Shown one piece after another: positions 53,499 through 62,345 of a stretch of DNA of 64,000 nucleotides. Under the pieces are notes generated by a model that searched no databases, was not told where the DNA came from, and saw only the letters and a list, made by a program, of their open reading frames with translations. Position numbers and translations under genes: made by a program. The stretch is taken from positions 1,302,001 through 1,366,000 of the forward strand of contig NZ_WWFG01000002.1 of the NCBI RefSeq assembly GCF_026127265.1, read 5' to 3'. Numbering within the stretch: position 1 is the stretch's first letter; each line of letters starts with the position of its first letter. The DNA is from Nostoc sp. KVJ3 (lineage in GTDB: Bacteria; Cyanobacteriota; Cyanobacteriia; Cyanobacteriales; Nostocaceae).

Positions 53499-55184
53499 AT
53501 GTCGGAAGAAGATATCCGAGCCGCCAGGCTGGAGAAAGTAGAACAACTCAAGCAGCTAGGGACTAACCCTTATGCCTATCGTTGGGAATCTACCCATCAT
53601 GCAGCGCAGTTGCAAGAACAATTTGCAGATTTAGCCAGTGGTGAAGAAGTTGATTTAGAAGTTGCGATCGCTGGGCGCATTATGGCGCGTCGCGTTTTTG
53701 GTAAACTGGCTTTCTTCACTTTACAAGATGAAACCGGCACCATTCAGCTTTATTTAGATAAAAACCGCATCCAAGAAAGCATGGCAGATATTGATGCTGA
53801 TGCCTTCAATCATTTGAAACAACTCACAGATGCAGGTGACATTCTGGGAGCCAAAGGTACTATTAAACGGACTGAAAAGGGCGAGTTATCTGTCTACGTT
53901 AAACAATATACTATCCTCACTAAATCCCTGTTGCCCCTACCCGATAAGTGGCATGGATTAACGGATGTTGCCAAACGCTACCGTCAGCGCTACGTTGACT
54001 TGATTGTTAACCCGGAAGTCCGACAAACTTTCCGCCGTCGCGCCCAAATTACTGCCGGTATTCGTCGTTATTTGGAACAGCGCGATTTTCTCGAAATTGA
54101 AACCCCAGTTTTGCAAAGTGAGACTGGGGGTGCAGATGCGCGTCCATTTATCACCTACCACAACACTTTAGAAATGGAGTTATATCTGCGAATTGCCACA
54201 GAACTCCATCTCAAACGGTTGATTGTGGGTGGTTTTGAAAAGGTGTTTGAATTGGGACGGGTTTTCCGCAATGAGGGAATTTCGACTCGACATAATCCCG
54301 AATTTACGACAATTGAAGTTTACCAAGCCTACGCCGACTACAACGATATGATGGCGCTGACTGAGGGAATTATTACCACTGTCGCCCAAGACGTACTCGG
54401 CACATTGCAAATTACCTACCAAGGGGAACCTATAGATTTGACTCCACCTTGGCGACGGGTGACAATGCACGATTTAGTTAAAGAATTTACGGGCTTGGAT
54501 TTTAATTCTTTCCAAACATTGGAAGAAGCAAAAACAGGAAGTAAAAATGCTAATATTCCTGGTGTAGATGAAGCCAAATCAATTGGGAAGTTACTGAATT
54601 TAGCTTTTGAAGAGAAGGTAGAAGCTAATTTAATTCAACCTACCTTTGTAATTGATTACCCTGTAGAAATTTCGCCCTTAGCAAAACCCCACCGTTCTAA
54701 ACCTGGTTTGGTAGAAAGATTTGAGTTATTTATCGTTGGGCGAGAAACTGGGAACAGTTTCTCAGAACTTACAGATCCCATCGATCAAAGAGAACGCCTA
54801 GAAGCCCAAGCTGAAAGAAAAGCTGCTGGCGATTTAGAAGCCCAAGGTGTAGATGAAGACTTTTTGACAGCCCTGGAATACGGTATGCCGCCTACAGGTG
54901 GTTTAGGGATTGGGATTGATCGGTTGGTAATGTTATTAACTGATTGTGCCAGTATTCGGGATGCGATCGCCTTCCCTCTACTCAAGCCCGAAGGCAGCGT
55001 TATTAAGCAATTTAGCTATGAACAAAAAACTCAAACACTGACTATTGAATTTGACAGTGGAAGTGTTTACGAGTATTTCAAAGTCCCTCCCAGTGTCAAG
55101 GAAGACTTAGACAATGCACCGTCTAAAGGTCAACACTTTAACAAGTTCATTAAAGGGAAATTTAAATTTGAACAGTTGAGCTAG
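53499..55184 (+). CDS. lysS: Lysyl-tRNA synthetase (class II) with C-terminal KTSC domain
   Basis: A 561-residue enzyme that charges tRNA-Lys. The OB-fold anticodon-binding domain is at about residues 50-150 (GRIMARRVFGKLAFFTLQDE). The class II core has motif 1 (RRAQITAGIRRYLEQRDFLEIETPVL), written here in part, motif 2 (FRNEGISTRHNPEFT) and motif 3 (GLGIGIDRLVMLLTD). The last 60 residues (QFSYEQKTQTLTIEFDSGSV to GQHFNKFIKGKF) are a KTSC domain. It is absent in E. coli LysS but known as an add-on in bacterial lysyl synthetases; its role is unknown. Start ATG at 53499. Confidence 0.96.
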   Translation: MSEEDIRAARLEKVEQLKQLGTNPYAYRWESTHHAAQLQEQFADLASGEEVDLEVAIAGRIMARRVFGKLAFFTLQDETGTIQLYLDKNRIQESMADIDADAFNHLKQLTDAGDILGAKGTIKRTEKGELSVYVKQYTILTKSLLPLPDKWHGLTDVAKRYRQRYVDLIVNPEVRQTFRRRAQITAGIRRYLEQRDFLEIETPVLQSETGGADARPFITYHNTLEMELYLRIATELHLKRLIVGGFEKVFELGRVFRNEGISTRHNPEFTTIEVYQAYADYNDMMALTEGIITTVAQDVLGTLQITYQGEPIDLTPPWRRVTMHDLVKEFTGLDFNSFQTLEEAKTGSKNANIPGVDEAKSIGKLLNLAFEEKVEANLIQPTFVIDYPVEISPLAKPHRSKPGLVERFELFIVGRETGNSFSELTDPIDQRERLEAQAERKAAGDLEAQGVDEDFLTALEYGMPPTGGLGIGIDRLVMLLTDCASIRDAIAFPLLKPEGSVIKQFSYEQKTQTLTIEFDSGSVYEYFKVPPSVKEDLDNAPSKGQHFNKFIKGKFKFEQLS

Positions 55185-55343
55185 TAAGTACTATTCACTA
55201 TTCAACAGTTGGGTGCGTTAGGCAAAGTCATAGCGCACCATTTTTATTGCCTAAGTTGCACTCCCGTAATCTATATGATATTCCTTTAAAAGAATAATAT
55301 GATTGACATTCTTTATAAGGAATACTATACTGTGAGGTAGGAA

Positions 55344-55748
55344 GTGTCCTGGACTTGGGAACTTTATCTAGATGTCAATGGGGAAATCCCCAAAGATTTG
55401 CTTGCTTTTTTCATCAGGATGATTCCGCAAGAGGAGCAACCAGAAAATCCACCAAAACCATTACTGAGTGCTTCTGAAACCAAGCGTCTGCAAGTTAATC
55501 TTGGCTACCTGTGCGACAAAGGACTTGCATCACTTACCAGTGGCATCTTTGAGAAACTGGAAGATGATTTGTATGAGTTACGTATGACTAAGAGCGAACA
55601 TAATCCACGGTTTATCTTAACGGCTGCTACTCCTCAGCGTTTCGTGGTGCTGCACGCCTTTATGAAGAAATACGACGGCGCTATTAAAGATAGAGACAAA
55701 GAACCTCCAAGAGTGAGATTGCGTGAATTGCAGCAGAGGGAAAAGTAA
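55344..55748 (+). CDS. HigB/Gp49-like RelE-superfamily toxin
   Basis: A 134-residue protein starting at GTG 55344, with GAGGTAGGA upstream. The central part KLEDDLYELRM, then RFILTAATPQRFVVLHAFMKK, matches the phage-derived Gp49/HigB fold. These toxins cut mRNA on ribosomes. The N-terminal region is longer than usual for HigB (about 90 residues). The stop overlaps the start of the HTH gene (TAATG), the tight coupling typical of toxin-antitoxin pairs with the toxin first. Activity is inferred by family. Confidence 0.8.
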   Translation: MSWTWELYLDVNGEIPKDLLAFFIRMIPQEEQPENPPKPLLSASETKRLQVNLGYLCDKGLASLTSGIFEKLEDDLYELRMTKSEHNPRFILTAATPQRFVVLHAFMKKYDGAIKDRDKEPPRVRLRELQQREK

Positions 55749-56452
55749 TGAAAAAGCCTAATTTTCAAGCTTGGTTGCAGCAAAAGGTAAGCGACGAACC
55801 AGAGGTGATTCTGGCGGGCAAGTTAGAGTATTTACGCCTATATCTTACCGATGCCATGCGGGAAATACGTAATAAAGCAGGATTGACTCAGGCGCAGCTA
55901 GCTCAAAAACTGGGAGTAAAGCAAGCTGCGGTGTCCAAGTTAGAGTCGGCGTTAAAGGAACATGAATTAGAATCAGTGTTGCACTATTTACACGCTTTGG
56001 GTGCAGATTTGCTGGTAGCCGTCAAACAAGGGAACGACTTATATCAAGCTAGTGATAACGAAGGTGTATTGCTGGTAGATGTACCAGATGTAGTTTTCCA
56101 AAAGGCATTGGCGGCAAACATGAGCGTGCGGGAATATGTGCGTGTAGCCGTTGAGAAGTTTTCCCGTGAGGATGATGGACTGAGAACAGCTTTGGTAAAA
56201 CTGCTGGAAAGTGACGATTCGGTTGCAGTCAAAGTGAGAGAGCGTTTAGGTTCAAGGACAATCGAAGAAGTTGCTGTAGAGTTGGAAAAATGTTTGAGTC
56301 TATCTGAAGAAGATAGGATTTTTGCTGTGAAAAATGTTTTGGCTGCTAATGTGGTGTGTGGAGAAAGTAATCGTGGAAGTAGTGATGAAGTTGATGAAAT
56401 TGAGTTGTTGGATTTAGCTGAAGAATTGCTAGAAAAGTTGGCAGATATTTAG
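55748..56452 (+). CDS. HTH antitoxin-like protein with C-terminal duplicated module
   Basis: A 234-residue protein coupled to the toxin by TAATG. The Xre-type HTH (about residues 36-68) reads REIRNKAGLTQAQLAQKLGV, then KQAAVSKLE. A short continuing domain (to about 95) is like other HigA antitoxins. The middle part (about 105-145) has VPDVVFQKALAANMSVREYV, an Arc/CopG-like helix pair. The C-terminal 87 residues (148-234) are repeated in the 155-residue protein encoded 900 bases downstream: DRIFAVKNVLA, then ESNRG, then IELLDLAEELLEKL. It is longer than a normal HigA by 130 residues. It likely represses the cluster and neutralises the toxin; the extra module is unexplained. Confidence 0.8.
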   Translation: MKKPNFQAWLQQKVSDEPEVILAGKLEYLRLYLTDAMREIRNKAGLTQAQLAQKLGVKQAAVSKLESALKEHELESVLHYLHALGADLLVAVKQGNDLYQASDNEGVLLVDVPDVVFQKALAANMSVREYVRVAVEKFSREDDGLRTALVKLLESDDSVAVKVRERLGSRTIEEVAVELEKCLSLSEEDRIFAVKNVLAANVVCGESNRGSSDEVDEIELLDLAEELLEKLADI

Positions 56453-56586
56453 GATGACACAGACTACAGTCTACCTTGATGCTACATCTCTAATCTAAAG
56501 ATAGAGAGTTTTCTACTTATCATTTAGACTGATAAAATAATTTTAAAATTTGAGCGATATACTCCAGATTTGAGGTTTATCATTAT

Positions 56587-57282
56587 TTGCAAGCCAAAGA
56601 AATTAAAACACAATTAAGATTACTCATAGATGAAGCATCTATTATAGATCCTGTTTTAGCGAAAAGGTTAGAAGAGATTAATCGCTGGGTGAAAGATGTC
56701 AAACCGGGTTCGCTGACTGCGAAAAGATTTGTCATCCTGTTTTTGCAACAAATGCTCCAAGATGCTGAAGTTTGGCTGAGACTTAAATCATTACCATCTG
56801 AAGAAGAGCAGCAATCAGCTATAACAATGCTGAATCCAACTTTAAAATATTGGTATGGCTACTTGTTTCCTAAATGGTTGAGTGAAAACGACCCTAAATT
56901 TTATATCTGGAGACGAAAACTGATGGCAGGGGAGTTCAATCAGGAGGATGCCAAATTAATTGGCTCTATTGCTAATAATATTAAAAGTTCTGGTGGTACG
57001 ACTGTATTACGATATGTTGCAGACCTGTCTATGGCAACTGATATAATTGTTAGCAGTACGCAAGAGAATCCACTATGTATTCAACTCACTAGCGTCTCAA
57101 AAGAATTTTATCAAGAAAAGTTTGATGATTGGGAAAATACCCTAATTTTTTGGGCAATAGATAGAGGATTATTTTTAAGCTACAATCCCCGTGCAAATGA
57201 TTTTGTGAATCAGATAGTCAATATATTATTATCTAACAGCGATAATCTCAGTATAGGTAGTTATTTAAAATTTAATTTATAG
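56587..57282 (+). CDS. Hypothetical protein, possible restriction-endonuclease-like fold
   Basis: A 231-residue protein with a probable TTG start at 56587. I do not recognise it by name. The N-terminal 125 residues are helical (TQLRLLIDEASIIDPVLAKR, LMAGEFNQEDAKLI). The C-terminal part has VADLSMATDIIVS, then PLCIQLTSVSKEF and WAIDRGLFLSYNP. An Asp (152) followed by a QLT strand and a K/W-rich helix vaguely recalls PD-(D/E)XK nucleases, but the Lys is replaced by Thr168, so activity is doubtful. It lies between the toxin pair and the second duplicated-module protein, all on one strand. Confidence 0.5.
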   Translation: MQAKEIKTQLRLLIDEASIIDPVLAKRLEEINRWVKDVKPGSLTAKRFVILFLQQMLQDAEVWLRLKSLPSEEEQQSAITMLNPTLKYWYGYLFPKWLSENDPKFYIWRRKLMAGEFNQEDAKLIGSIANNIKSSGGTTVLRYVADLSMATDIIVSSTQENPLCIQLTSVSKEFYQEKFDDWENTLIFWAIDRGLFLSYNPRANDFVNQIVNILLSNSDNLSIGSYLKFNL

Positions 57283-57346
57283 TTGTCGGTCACTTTCATT
57301 TACTGGATTTGTATAGCCACATTATTACTTAACAAAGTGAGTCCTT

Positions 57347-57814
57347 ATGGTTCAGGAAAAACAATCTGACCGTCAACAGAGATTAGACAACTTTTTACAA
57401 GCTGTAGAAGCTGCTCAGAAAGTGCAGGATGACATCATAAAGTATGGGTTTGAAGCCGCTCATTCATATTGTGATGATGTTGATGGAGATTGGATAGAAA
57501 CATGGGGAGAAGATGAAGATGAGCAGCAAAATTTTGTAGAATTAGTGACTAATTTCCTGCAAAGTGATGACTTGGTAGCGGTGAGGGTGAGAAAGCAGCT
57601 AGAAGATAAATCACTTCAAAAAATTGCTGTTGAGTTGGAGCAATGTCTGGGTTTATCTGAAGAAGGTGATCGGATTTTTGCTGTCAAAAATGTATTAGCG
57701 GGTAGTGTGGCGATCGCAGAAAGTAATCGCGGAATTAGTAGTGATGAAGTTTATGAAATTGAGTTGTTGGATTTAGCGGAAGAATTGCTAGAAAAATTGA
57801 CAGATTTTTTGTGA
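57347..57814 (+). CDS. Hypothetical protein sharing the module of the HTH protein
   Basis: A 155-residue acidic protein. The N-terminal 65 residues (QRLDNFLQAVEAAQKVQDDI, then EDEDEQQNF) are helical and unlike any family I know. Residues 66-155 repeat the C-terminal module of the HTH protein: FLQSDDLVAVRVRKQLEDKS, IAVELEQCLGLSEE, DRIFAVKNVLA, ESNRG, IELLDLAEELLEKL. The DNA is also closely similar, so the copy is recent. The module could be an interaction tag joining the products of this cluster. It is preceded by GTGAGTCC, a weak ribosome site, and followed after 123 bases by the CHAT gene. Confidence 0.6.
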   Translation: MVQEKQSDRQQRLDNFLQAVEAAQKVQDDIIKYGFEAAHSYCDDVDGDWIETWGEDEDEQQNFVELVTNFLQSDDLVAVRVRKQLEDKSLQKIAVELEQCLGLSEEGDRIFAVKNVLAGSVAIAESNRGISSDEVYEIELLDLAEELLEKLTDFL

Positions 57815-57937
57815 CAACCACTATTATAAAGTTATTGCACTAAGGAAGGTGGTAGCAATATTTCACAAAAAGCACTCTTTAATAGAAAATGTACAAATTA
57901 GGTAATTTATATAATACAACTTTAAGATTTTTCAATA

Positions 57938-60511
57938 ATGATTGAATCATTAGAATCAGTAAATTTTGCTATAAATATTGAAATTGCTATAGCCAAATAT
58001 GAGGCAGAACTAATACTTGTTAAGTATCCTCAACAATGGGCTGAAATACATGATAATTTAGGAAAGGCTTACTGTGAGAGAATTCGTGGTGATTGGGTAA
58101 AGAATGGAGAGAAAGCAATTAAGGCGTTTGAAAAAGCTTTAAAAGTTTATACTCGTGAAGAGTTTCCACAAAAGTGGGCTAGCATCCAAAATAGTTTAGC
58201 AACTATCTACTCTGATTTAGGTGCTATAGATGAAGCAAATACTGAATTAGCAATATTTTGCTGTAAAAAAGCTTTGCCAGTTTATACTCGTGAGAAGTTT
58301 CCCACAGAGTGGGTAATGGTTCTTACTAATTTAGGTGCTGCCTACAGAAAAAGAAAACAAGGAGAGCCAGTAGAAAATTTAAAGATAGCTATATCCTGGT
58401 ATCAAGCTGCTTTAGAAGAACATATTTATCAATGTTTTAAGGCTGGTTTAGAAGAACATACTTATGAAGATTTTCTGGGAAATTTGGAAGAGTTTTTGGA
58501 AGATTGGGCTGGACTTCAAAACAATCTTGGCAATATATATCGTGACTTAGCTAAAGAGGAAGGCACAAACAATTTAGAGCAAGTATTCTATTACTTTAAT
58601 CATGCTTTAGAAGTTTATAGTTGCGAATCTTACCCGCTAGATTGGGCAATGGTTCAAAATAATTTAGCTTTGACTTACGATCAGCAAGGAAATATTAATC
58701 AGGCATTTGCTTGTTTTCGCTTATCGCTAAAAATTTGTACACCCACTGCCTTCCCTACAGATTGTCTCCAATATGGAGGTAATTTCGGAGACAAAGCTTT
58801 TGCGGTGGAGCGTTGGACAGAAGCAATTGAGGGATACGACTTTGCTATTAAAGCGATAGAGCAAATTCGTGCTTGGAGCCGCTCTGAAATTCGTCGTCAA
58901 CAGATTTTGCAGGGAACTATTGAAGTCTATGAAAAGATAGTGCAAGCCTGTATTAATGCTGGACAAATAGATAAAGCCTTTGAATATTCAGAGCGATCGC
59001 GTTCCAAACGCCTGGTAGACTTAATGGCAAGCTACAACCTCTCTCAAGGCGAAGAAATCCCCCCAAAAGTTCAAGAATTATTACAGCAGTATGAAGAACT
59101 GCAACAACAAATTGATCAAGAACGCCAAAGCCATAAATCTGAAGATAACCGCAGTGATACACGCGCCGCTTGGGAAGCTTATAATGAAGCGATCGCACTT
59201 TTAGAAACCCAAAAACAACAAGTTTGGGAAAATCTCAGACGTGAAGATCCTGTATTAGCCGGAGAAATTCAAGTTAACCCCCTCAGCTTGTCAGAAATTC
59301 AACAGCTAATTGACCAACCCAATACAACTATCCTCAGTTTCTATACTACCAACAGCGACACCCATATTTTTGTCGTGCAGCAAAACAAAATTACTCTCCA
59401 CACCTGCACAGGACAAGGGTTAGAGACGTTGCAAGGCTGGATTAGCCAGAATTGGTTATTGCCTTATATGAATGATTACAAAAAATGGGAAACTCAAATT
59501 AATAGCATTCTCCGCGAATTAGCTGAACGCTTGCAAATATCTGAACTCATATCCCAACATCTTCAAGGAATAGAAGAATTAATTTTAGTGCCTCACCTGT
59601 TACTCCATCAAATTCCCTTCGCTGCTTTGCCTACAGGAGAATATCAGGAATATTTAGGAGATAAATTCCTTATTCGTTATACCCAAAGTTGCCAAATTTT
59701 AGAATTTTGTCAACAACGTGATAATGTAGGGAAATTTAATGAAATATCTCTACAATATGGAACTGTGGAAGATGCCGAAGACAACCTTCCTTGCGCCAGA
59801 TTTGAAGGCGAAAAACTTGCCCAAATGTATAATATTCCATCAGAAAATAGATTAATTGGCAGCAGTCAAGCCACCTCCAATAACTATCGACAGCTAGCAC
59901 AACAAGTTCAAGTACTTCATTCCTGCCACCATGCCCAATCTCGCCTCGATAATCCTTTAGAATCACAGTTAAAATTAGCGCATGGTAACAGCATCACCTT
60001 GGGGCAATTGATGACATCTGGTTGGCGTTTACCTCAACTTATAGAAGTGTTTCTGTCTTGCTGCGAAACTAATTTGGGTATTCCTTCTCTAACTGATGAT
60101 ATTCTTACTCTCTCTACAGGCTTTTTGTGTGCTGGTGCTAGAAGTGTAGTTAGTACTCTGTGGTCAGTCAATGATTTAGCCACAGCATTATTTTCCATTT
60201 TTTACTACCAGCAGCGACAAGAAGGTAGAAACCGTCCTGAAGCTTTACAGCAAGCCCAAATTCAGCTACGAGAATTTACAAAAGTAGACCTAAACAAAGT
60301 ATTTCATGAAGTAGAAGCAAGGGAAAAAGAACTGATACGAAATAGAAAAAAATATCCTTCAGGTTCTATCGAACATGAACAATGGAAGGGTGAATATAAT
60401 ATGTATGCTAAATTGAACAGCCGAATTCAAGAAATAGAAAATTCTACTCAGCAATTTCCCTTTTCAGATCCTCGTTACTGGGCTGCTTTTATTTGCCACG
60501 GTTTACAGTGA
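57938..60511 (+). CDS. TPR-CHAT caspase-like protease
   Basis: An 857-residue protein. TPR repeats fill about residues 15-340, with units such as WAEIHDNLGKAYCERI, WASIQNSLATIYSDLG and WAMVQNNLALTYDQQG. A coiled segment at about 370-430 (LQQYEELQQQIDQERQ) precedes the CHAT peptidase domain (about 540-857). The catalytic dyad is probably His665 (LHSCHHA) and Cys709 (FLSCCET). Both residues are present, though the His motif is HH rather than CHG. Bacterial CHAT proteases are activated by TPR-bound partners and kill or signal by cutting specific proteins such as gasdermins. The partner here is unknown; the adjoining genes are candidates. Confidence 0.88.
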   Translation: MIESLESVNFAINIEIAIAKYEAELILVKYPQQWAEIHDNLGKAYCERIRGDWVKNGEKAIKAFEKALKVYTREEFPQKWASIQNSLATIYSDLGAIDEANTELAIFCCKKALPVYTREKFPTEWVMVLTNLGAAYRKRKQGEPVENLKIAISWYQAALEEHIYQCFKAGLEEHTYEDFLGNLEEFLEDWAGLQNNLGNIYRDLAKEEGTNNLEQVFYYFNHALEVYSCESYPLDWAMVQNNLALTYDQQGNINQAFACFRLSLKICTPTAFPTDCLQYGGNFGDKAFAVERWTEAIEGYDFAIKAIEQIRAWSRSEIRRQQILQGTIEVYEKIVQACINAGQIDKAFEYSERSRSKRLVDLMASYNLSQGEEIPPKVQELLQQYEELQQQIDQERQSHKSEDNRSDTRAAWEAYNEAIALLETQKQQVWENLRREDPVLAGEIQVNPLSLSEIQQLIDQPNTTILSFYTTNSDTHIFVVQQNKITLHTCTGQGLETLQGWISQNWLLPYMNDYKKWETQINSILRELAERLQISELISQHLQGIEELILVPHLLLHQIPFAALPTGEYQEYLGDKFLIRYTQSCQILEFCQQRDNVGKFNEISLQYGTVEDAEDNLPCARFEGEKLAQMYNIPSENRLIGSSQATSNNYRQLAQQVQVLHSCHHAQSRLDNPLESQLKLAHGNSITLGQLMTSGWRLPQLIEVFLSCCETNLGIPSLTDDILTLSTGFLCAGARSVVSTLWSVNDLATALFSIFYYQQRQEGRNRPEALQQAQIQLREFTKVDLNKVFHEVEAREKELIRNRKKYPSGSIEHEQWKGEYNMYAKLNSRIQEIENSTQQFPFSDPRYWAAFICHGLQ

Positions 60512-60823
60512 TAAAAGATTATTTGGGTAATTACTCGCCCTACTCATTAACCTGATTTAGATTCAGATAAGACCAAAACACTTGTAGAGACGGCGATTTA
60601 TCGCGTCTCGAAAAGCCAAAATTTTTGCCAGTAGCCCTTAATTAAACCGTATTGCCCTATAAGTGACCGATTCATCGTTCATAGCAAGGTTTATCTGGAC
60701 TAAAGTCCTTAGTACAAACTTTAATTCATTTACGCCTAACTACTCAAAAAAATATTGTGTAGTGCGATGCCTCCGACGGCAAGCTACGCACCACACAATA
60801 TAAAATCATCTAAAATCTAATGA
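60512..60823. other. Intergenic stretch with two stem-loop repeats
   Basis: It contains TGTAGAGACGGCGATTTATC with a partner TCGCGTCTCG (60583-60609) of the recurrent palindrome family. It also has a longer hairpin with TATTGTGT (60753-60760) and ACACAATA (60793-60800) arms. Both lie between the convergent CHAT and glyoxalase-like genes. I see no gene here. Confidence 0.6.
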
Positions 60824-61426
60824 CTAATTCGCTACCTCAGCCACCTCAATTACTCGCCCTTCATAGTCTTTAACCAAAAAATTCAGGGGCTTCTGGTTAC
60901 GAATTTTGAATTTCAAACCGCGCGTTTCGACTCGCATTAAAATCATTTCTAGGCAGTCATGGTCAAAACAAACGTGGCGTTGCTGATTTTTGCTACCTAA
61001 ACTTGCACCAGTAATAATGTGTAGCTGAGTATTTTTCTTCAATTGATACCACAGCCCTTCGGTGGCATTATTCATCATTTTGCTTGACAAACTCGGCCCG
61101 GTAGACATGTATAGCGGATCGATCCCAGTTGCGCCTATAGTTTGTTCGTAGTTGTAGTAATAGTGCAAGGGCACCTCAGCTGCTGGCAAATCTAGCAGCC
61201 CTTCATACAACTGTCGGGCAACCTCCAAATCTGACACCATTACAGTGTGTACTTTTGGGGCACTGGTGAGGAACATCCACATCGCACCAGCGTAAGCTGC
61301 TAGCAGCATTACCATAATGCCTTGGGTGGAAAACAGGCTATCCAAGGGCAAGGAAGGGAGAAAGGAGCCTAAAGTAAGAGGACTGAGGAGGAACGACATC
61401 ACACTAACTGCTATAACCATGAACAA
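60824..61426 (-). CDS. Membrane-anchored glyoxalase-like protein
   Basis: A 200-residue protein. Two hydrophobic helices (about residues 1-20 and 36-53) are followed by a glyoxalase/VOC-like domain (about 57-200): KVHTVMVSDLEVARQLYEGL and LDLPAAEVPL, RHVCFDHDCLEMILM, PLNFLVKDYEGRVIEVAEVA. The His in VHTVMV and VCFDHD and the Glu in VIEVAE may form a metal site. Small membrane-tethered members are conserved in cyanobacteria, with unknown function. The stop of the CHAT gene is 312 bases away on the convergent strand. Confidence 0.75.
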   Translation of the reverse strand: MFMVIAVSVMSFLLSPLTLGSFLPSLPLDSLFSTQGIMVMLLAAYAGAMWMFLTSAPKVHTVMVSDLEVARQLYEGLLDLPAAEVPLHYYYNYEQTIGATGIDPLYMSTGPSLSSKMMNNATEGLWYQLKKNTQLHIITGASLGSKNQQRHVCFDHDCLEMILMRVETRGLKFKIRNQKPLNFLVKDYEGRVIEVAEVAN

Positions 61427-61617
61427 ATAAGGATTCTATAGGGGAATCGATTTTATTATTGTGGATTAAGACTAAAATTAAGTCCTTGTTTTTAGTTTAT
61501 CAATAACTCAAGTAGTCTGAGTCTCGGCTACAAACTGGGCAACCCCAAGATATTATGCGATTAACTACGGGAGTGCAATTCCCAAAATTATTTTAACAAC
61601 TATCAACTCAAAGACTT

Positions 61618-62241
61618 GTGCAAATTCCTCATTTTCCCGAAGCTAATCATCCTCTGGTAAAGTCGCTATTCCATCACAGTGACCATGAATTACTGACTCT
61701 GTTTCAGAGCAACCCAGATGCCGGAAAGTATTTTACGGTGATTTTTTGCCGCTATAGCCCCATAGTGTATACCTTAATTCGGCACTCGGCCCGATCGCCT
61801 GTACAGGCAGATTATCTGTTTGCCCTCACCTGGCGGCATATCTATTACGAACTCGGTGGACTAAATTTAACCACCCCTGAATCAGGTGAGCCAGCCTTAA
61901 CGATGCAAAATTGGTTAATTAATATGACAGCTTTCTGTATTAACGAAATTAAGCTACCACCCACCGAAGCAATTCATTATTCTCTGCAAGCGACTTCACC
62001 ACCGCTATGGTGCTATGTACAACAGGCATTAGACCAACTACCACCTGTTTTACGATTAATCGTGTTAATGGCTCAAACTTTCCACTGGAGCGAAACCAGA
62101 ATCGCCGCCTATCTGCAAGCCGAAGGAGAAGCGATCGCGCCCAACGAAGTAGCCAATTTTCTCCAGGAAGGCTATCGTATGCTAGAGGACAAATTACCCA
62201 CAGATATCCGCTCTATATACTTTGGAGAAGATTTTCCCTAA
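61618..62241 (+). CDS. Sigma-70-like regulator
   Basis: A 207-residue protein starting at GTG 61618. The middle and C-terminal parts resemble sigma region 2 and 4: YSPIVYTLIRHSARSPVQAD, then YLFALTWRHIYYELGG. Region 4-like ALDQLPPVLRLIVLMAQTF is followed by an HTH-like WSETRIAAYLQAEGEAIAP. The spacing between them is short, as in ECF-type sigma factors. A conserved cyanobacterial protein of this kind exists. No anti-sigma gene adjoins it; the TPR protein 105 bases downstream is in the same direction. Promoter-recognition ability is inferred. Confidence 0.7.
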   Translation: MQIPHFPEANHPLVKSLFHHSDHELLTLFQSNPDAGKYFTVIFCRYSPIVYTLIRHSARSPVQADYLFALTWRHIYYELGGLNLTTPESGEPALTMQNWLINMTAFCINEIKLPPTEAIHYSLQATSPPLWCYVQQALDQLPPVLRLIVLMAQTFHWSETRIAAYLQAEGEAIAPNEVANFLQEGYRMLEDKLPTDIRSIYFGEDFP

Positions 62242-62345
62242 TCATAGCTTAAGTGTAAATGCGTATATTGTTTGTCTTCAATTTATAAACTTAAAACTTC
62301 TTCTTAGACCTTTCACTTAAACCCGCAACTTTAGGGGTAATTTTT

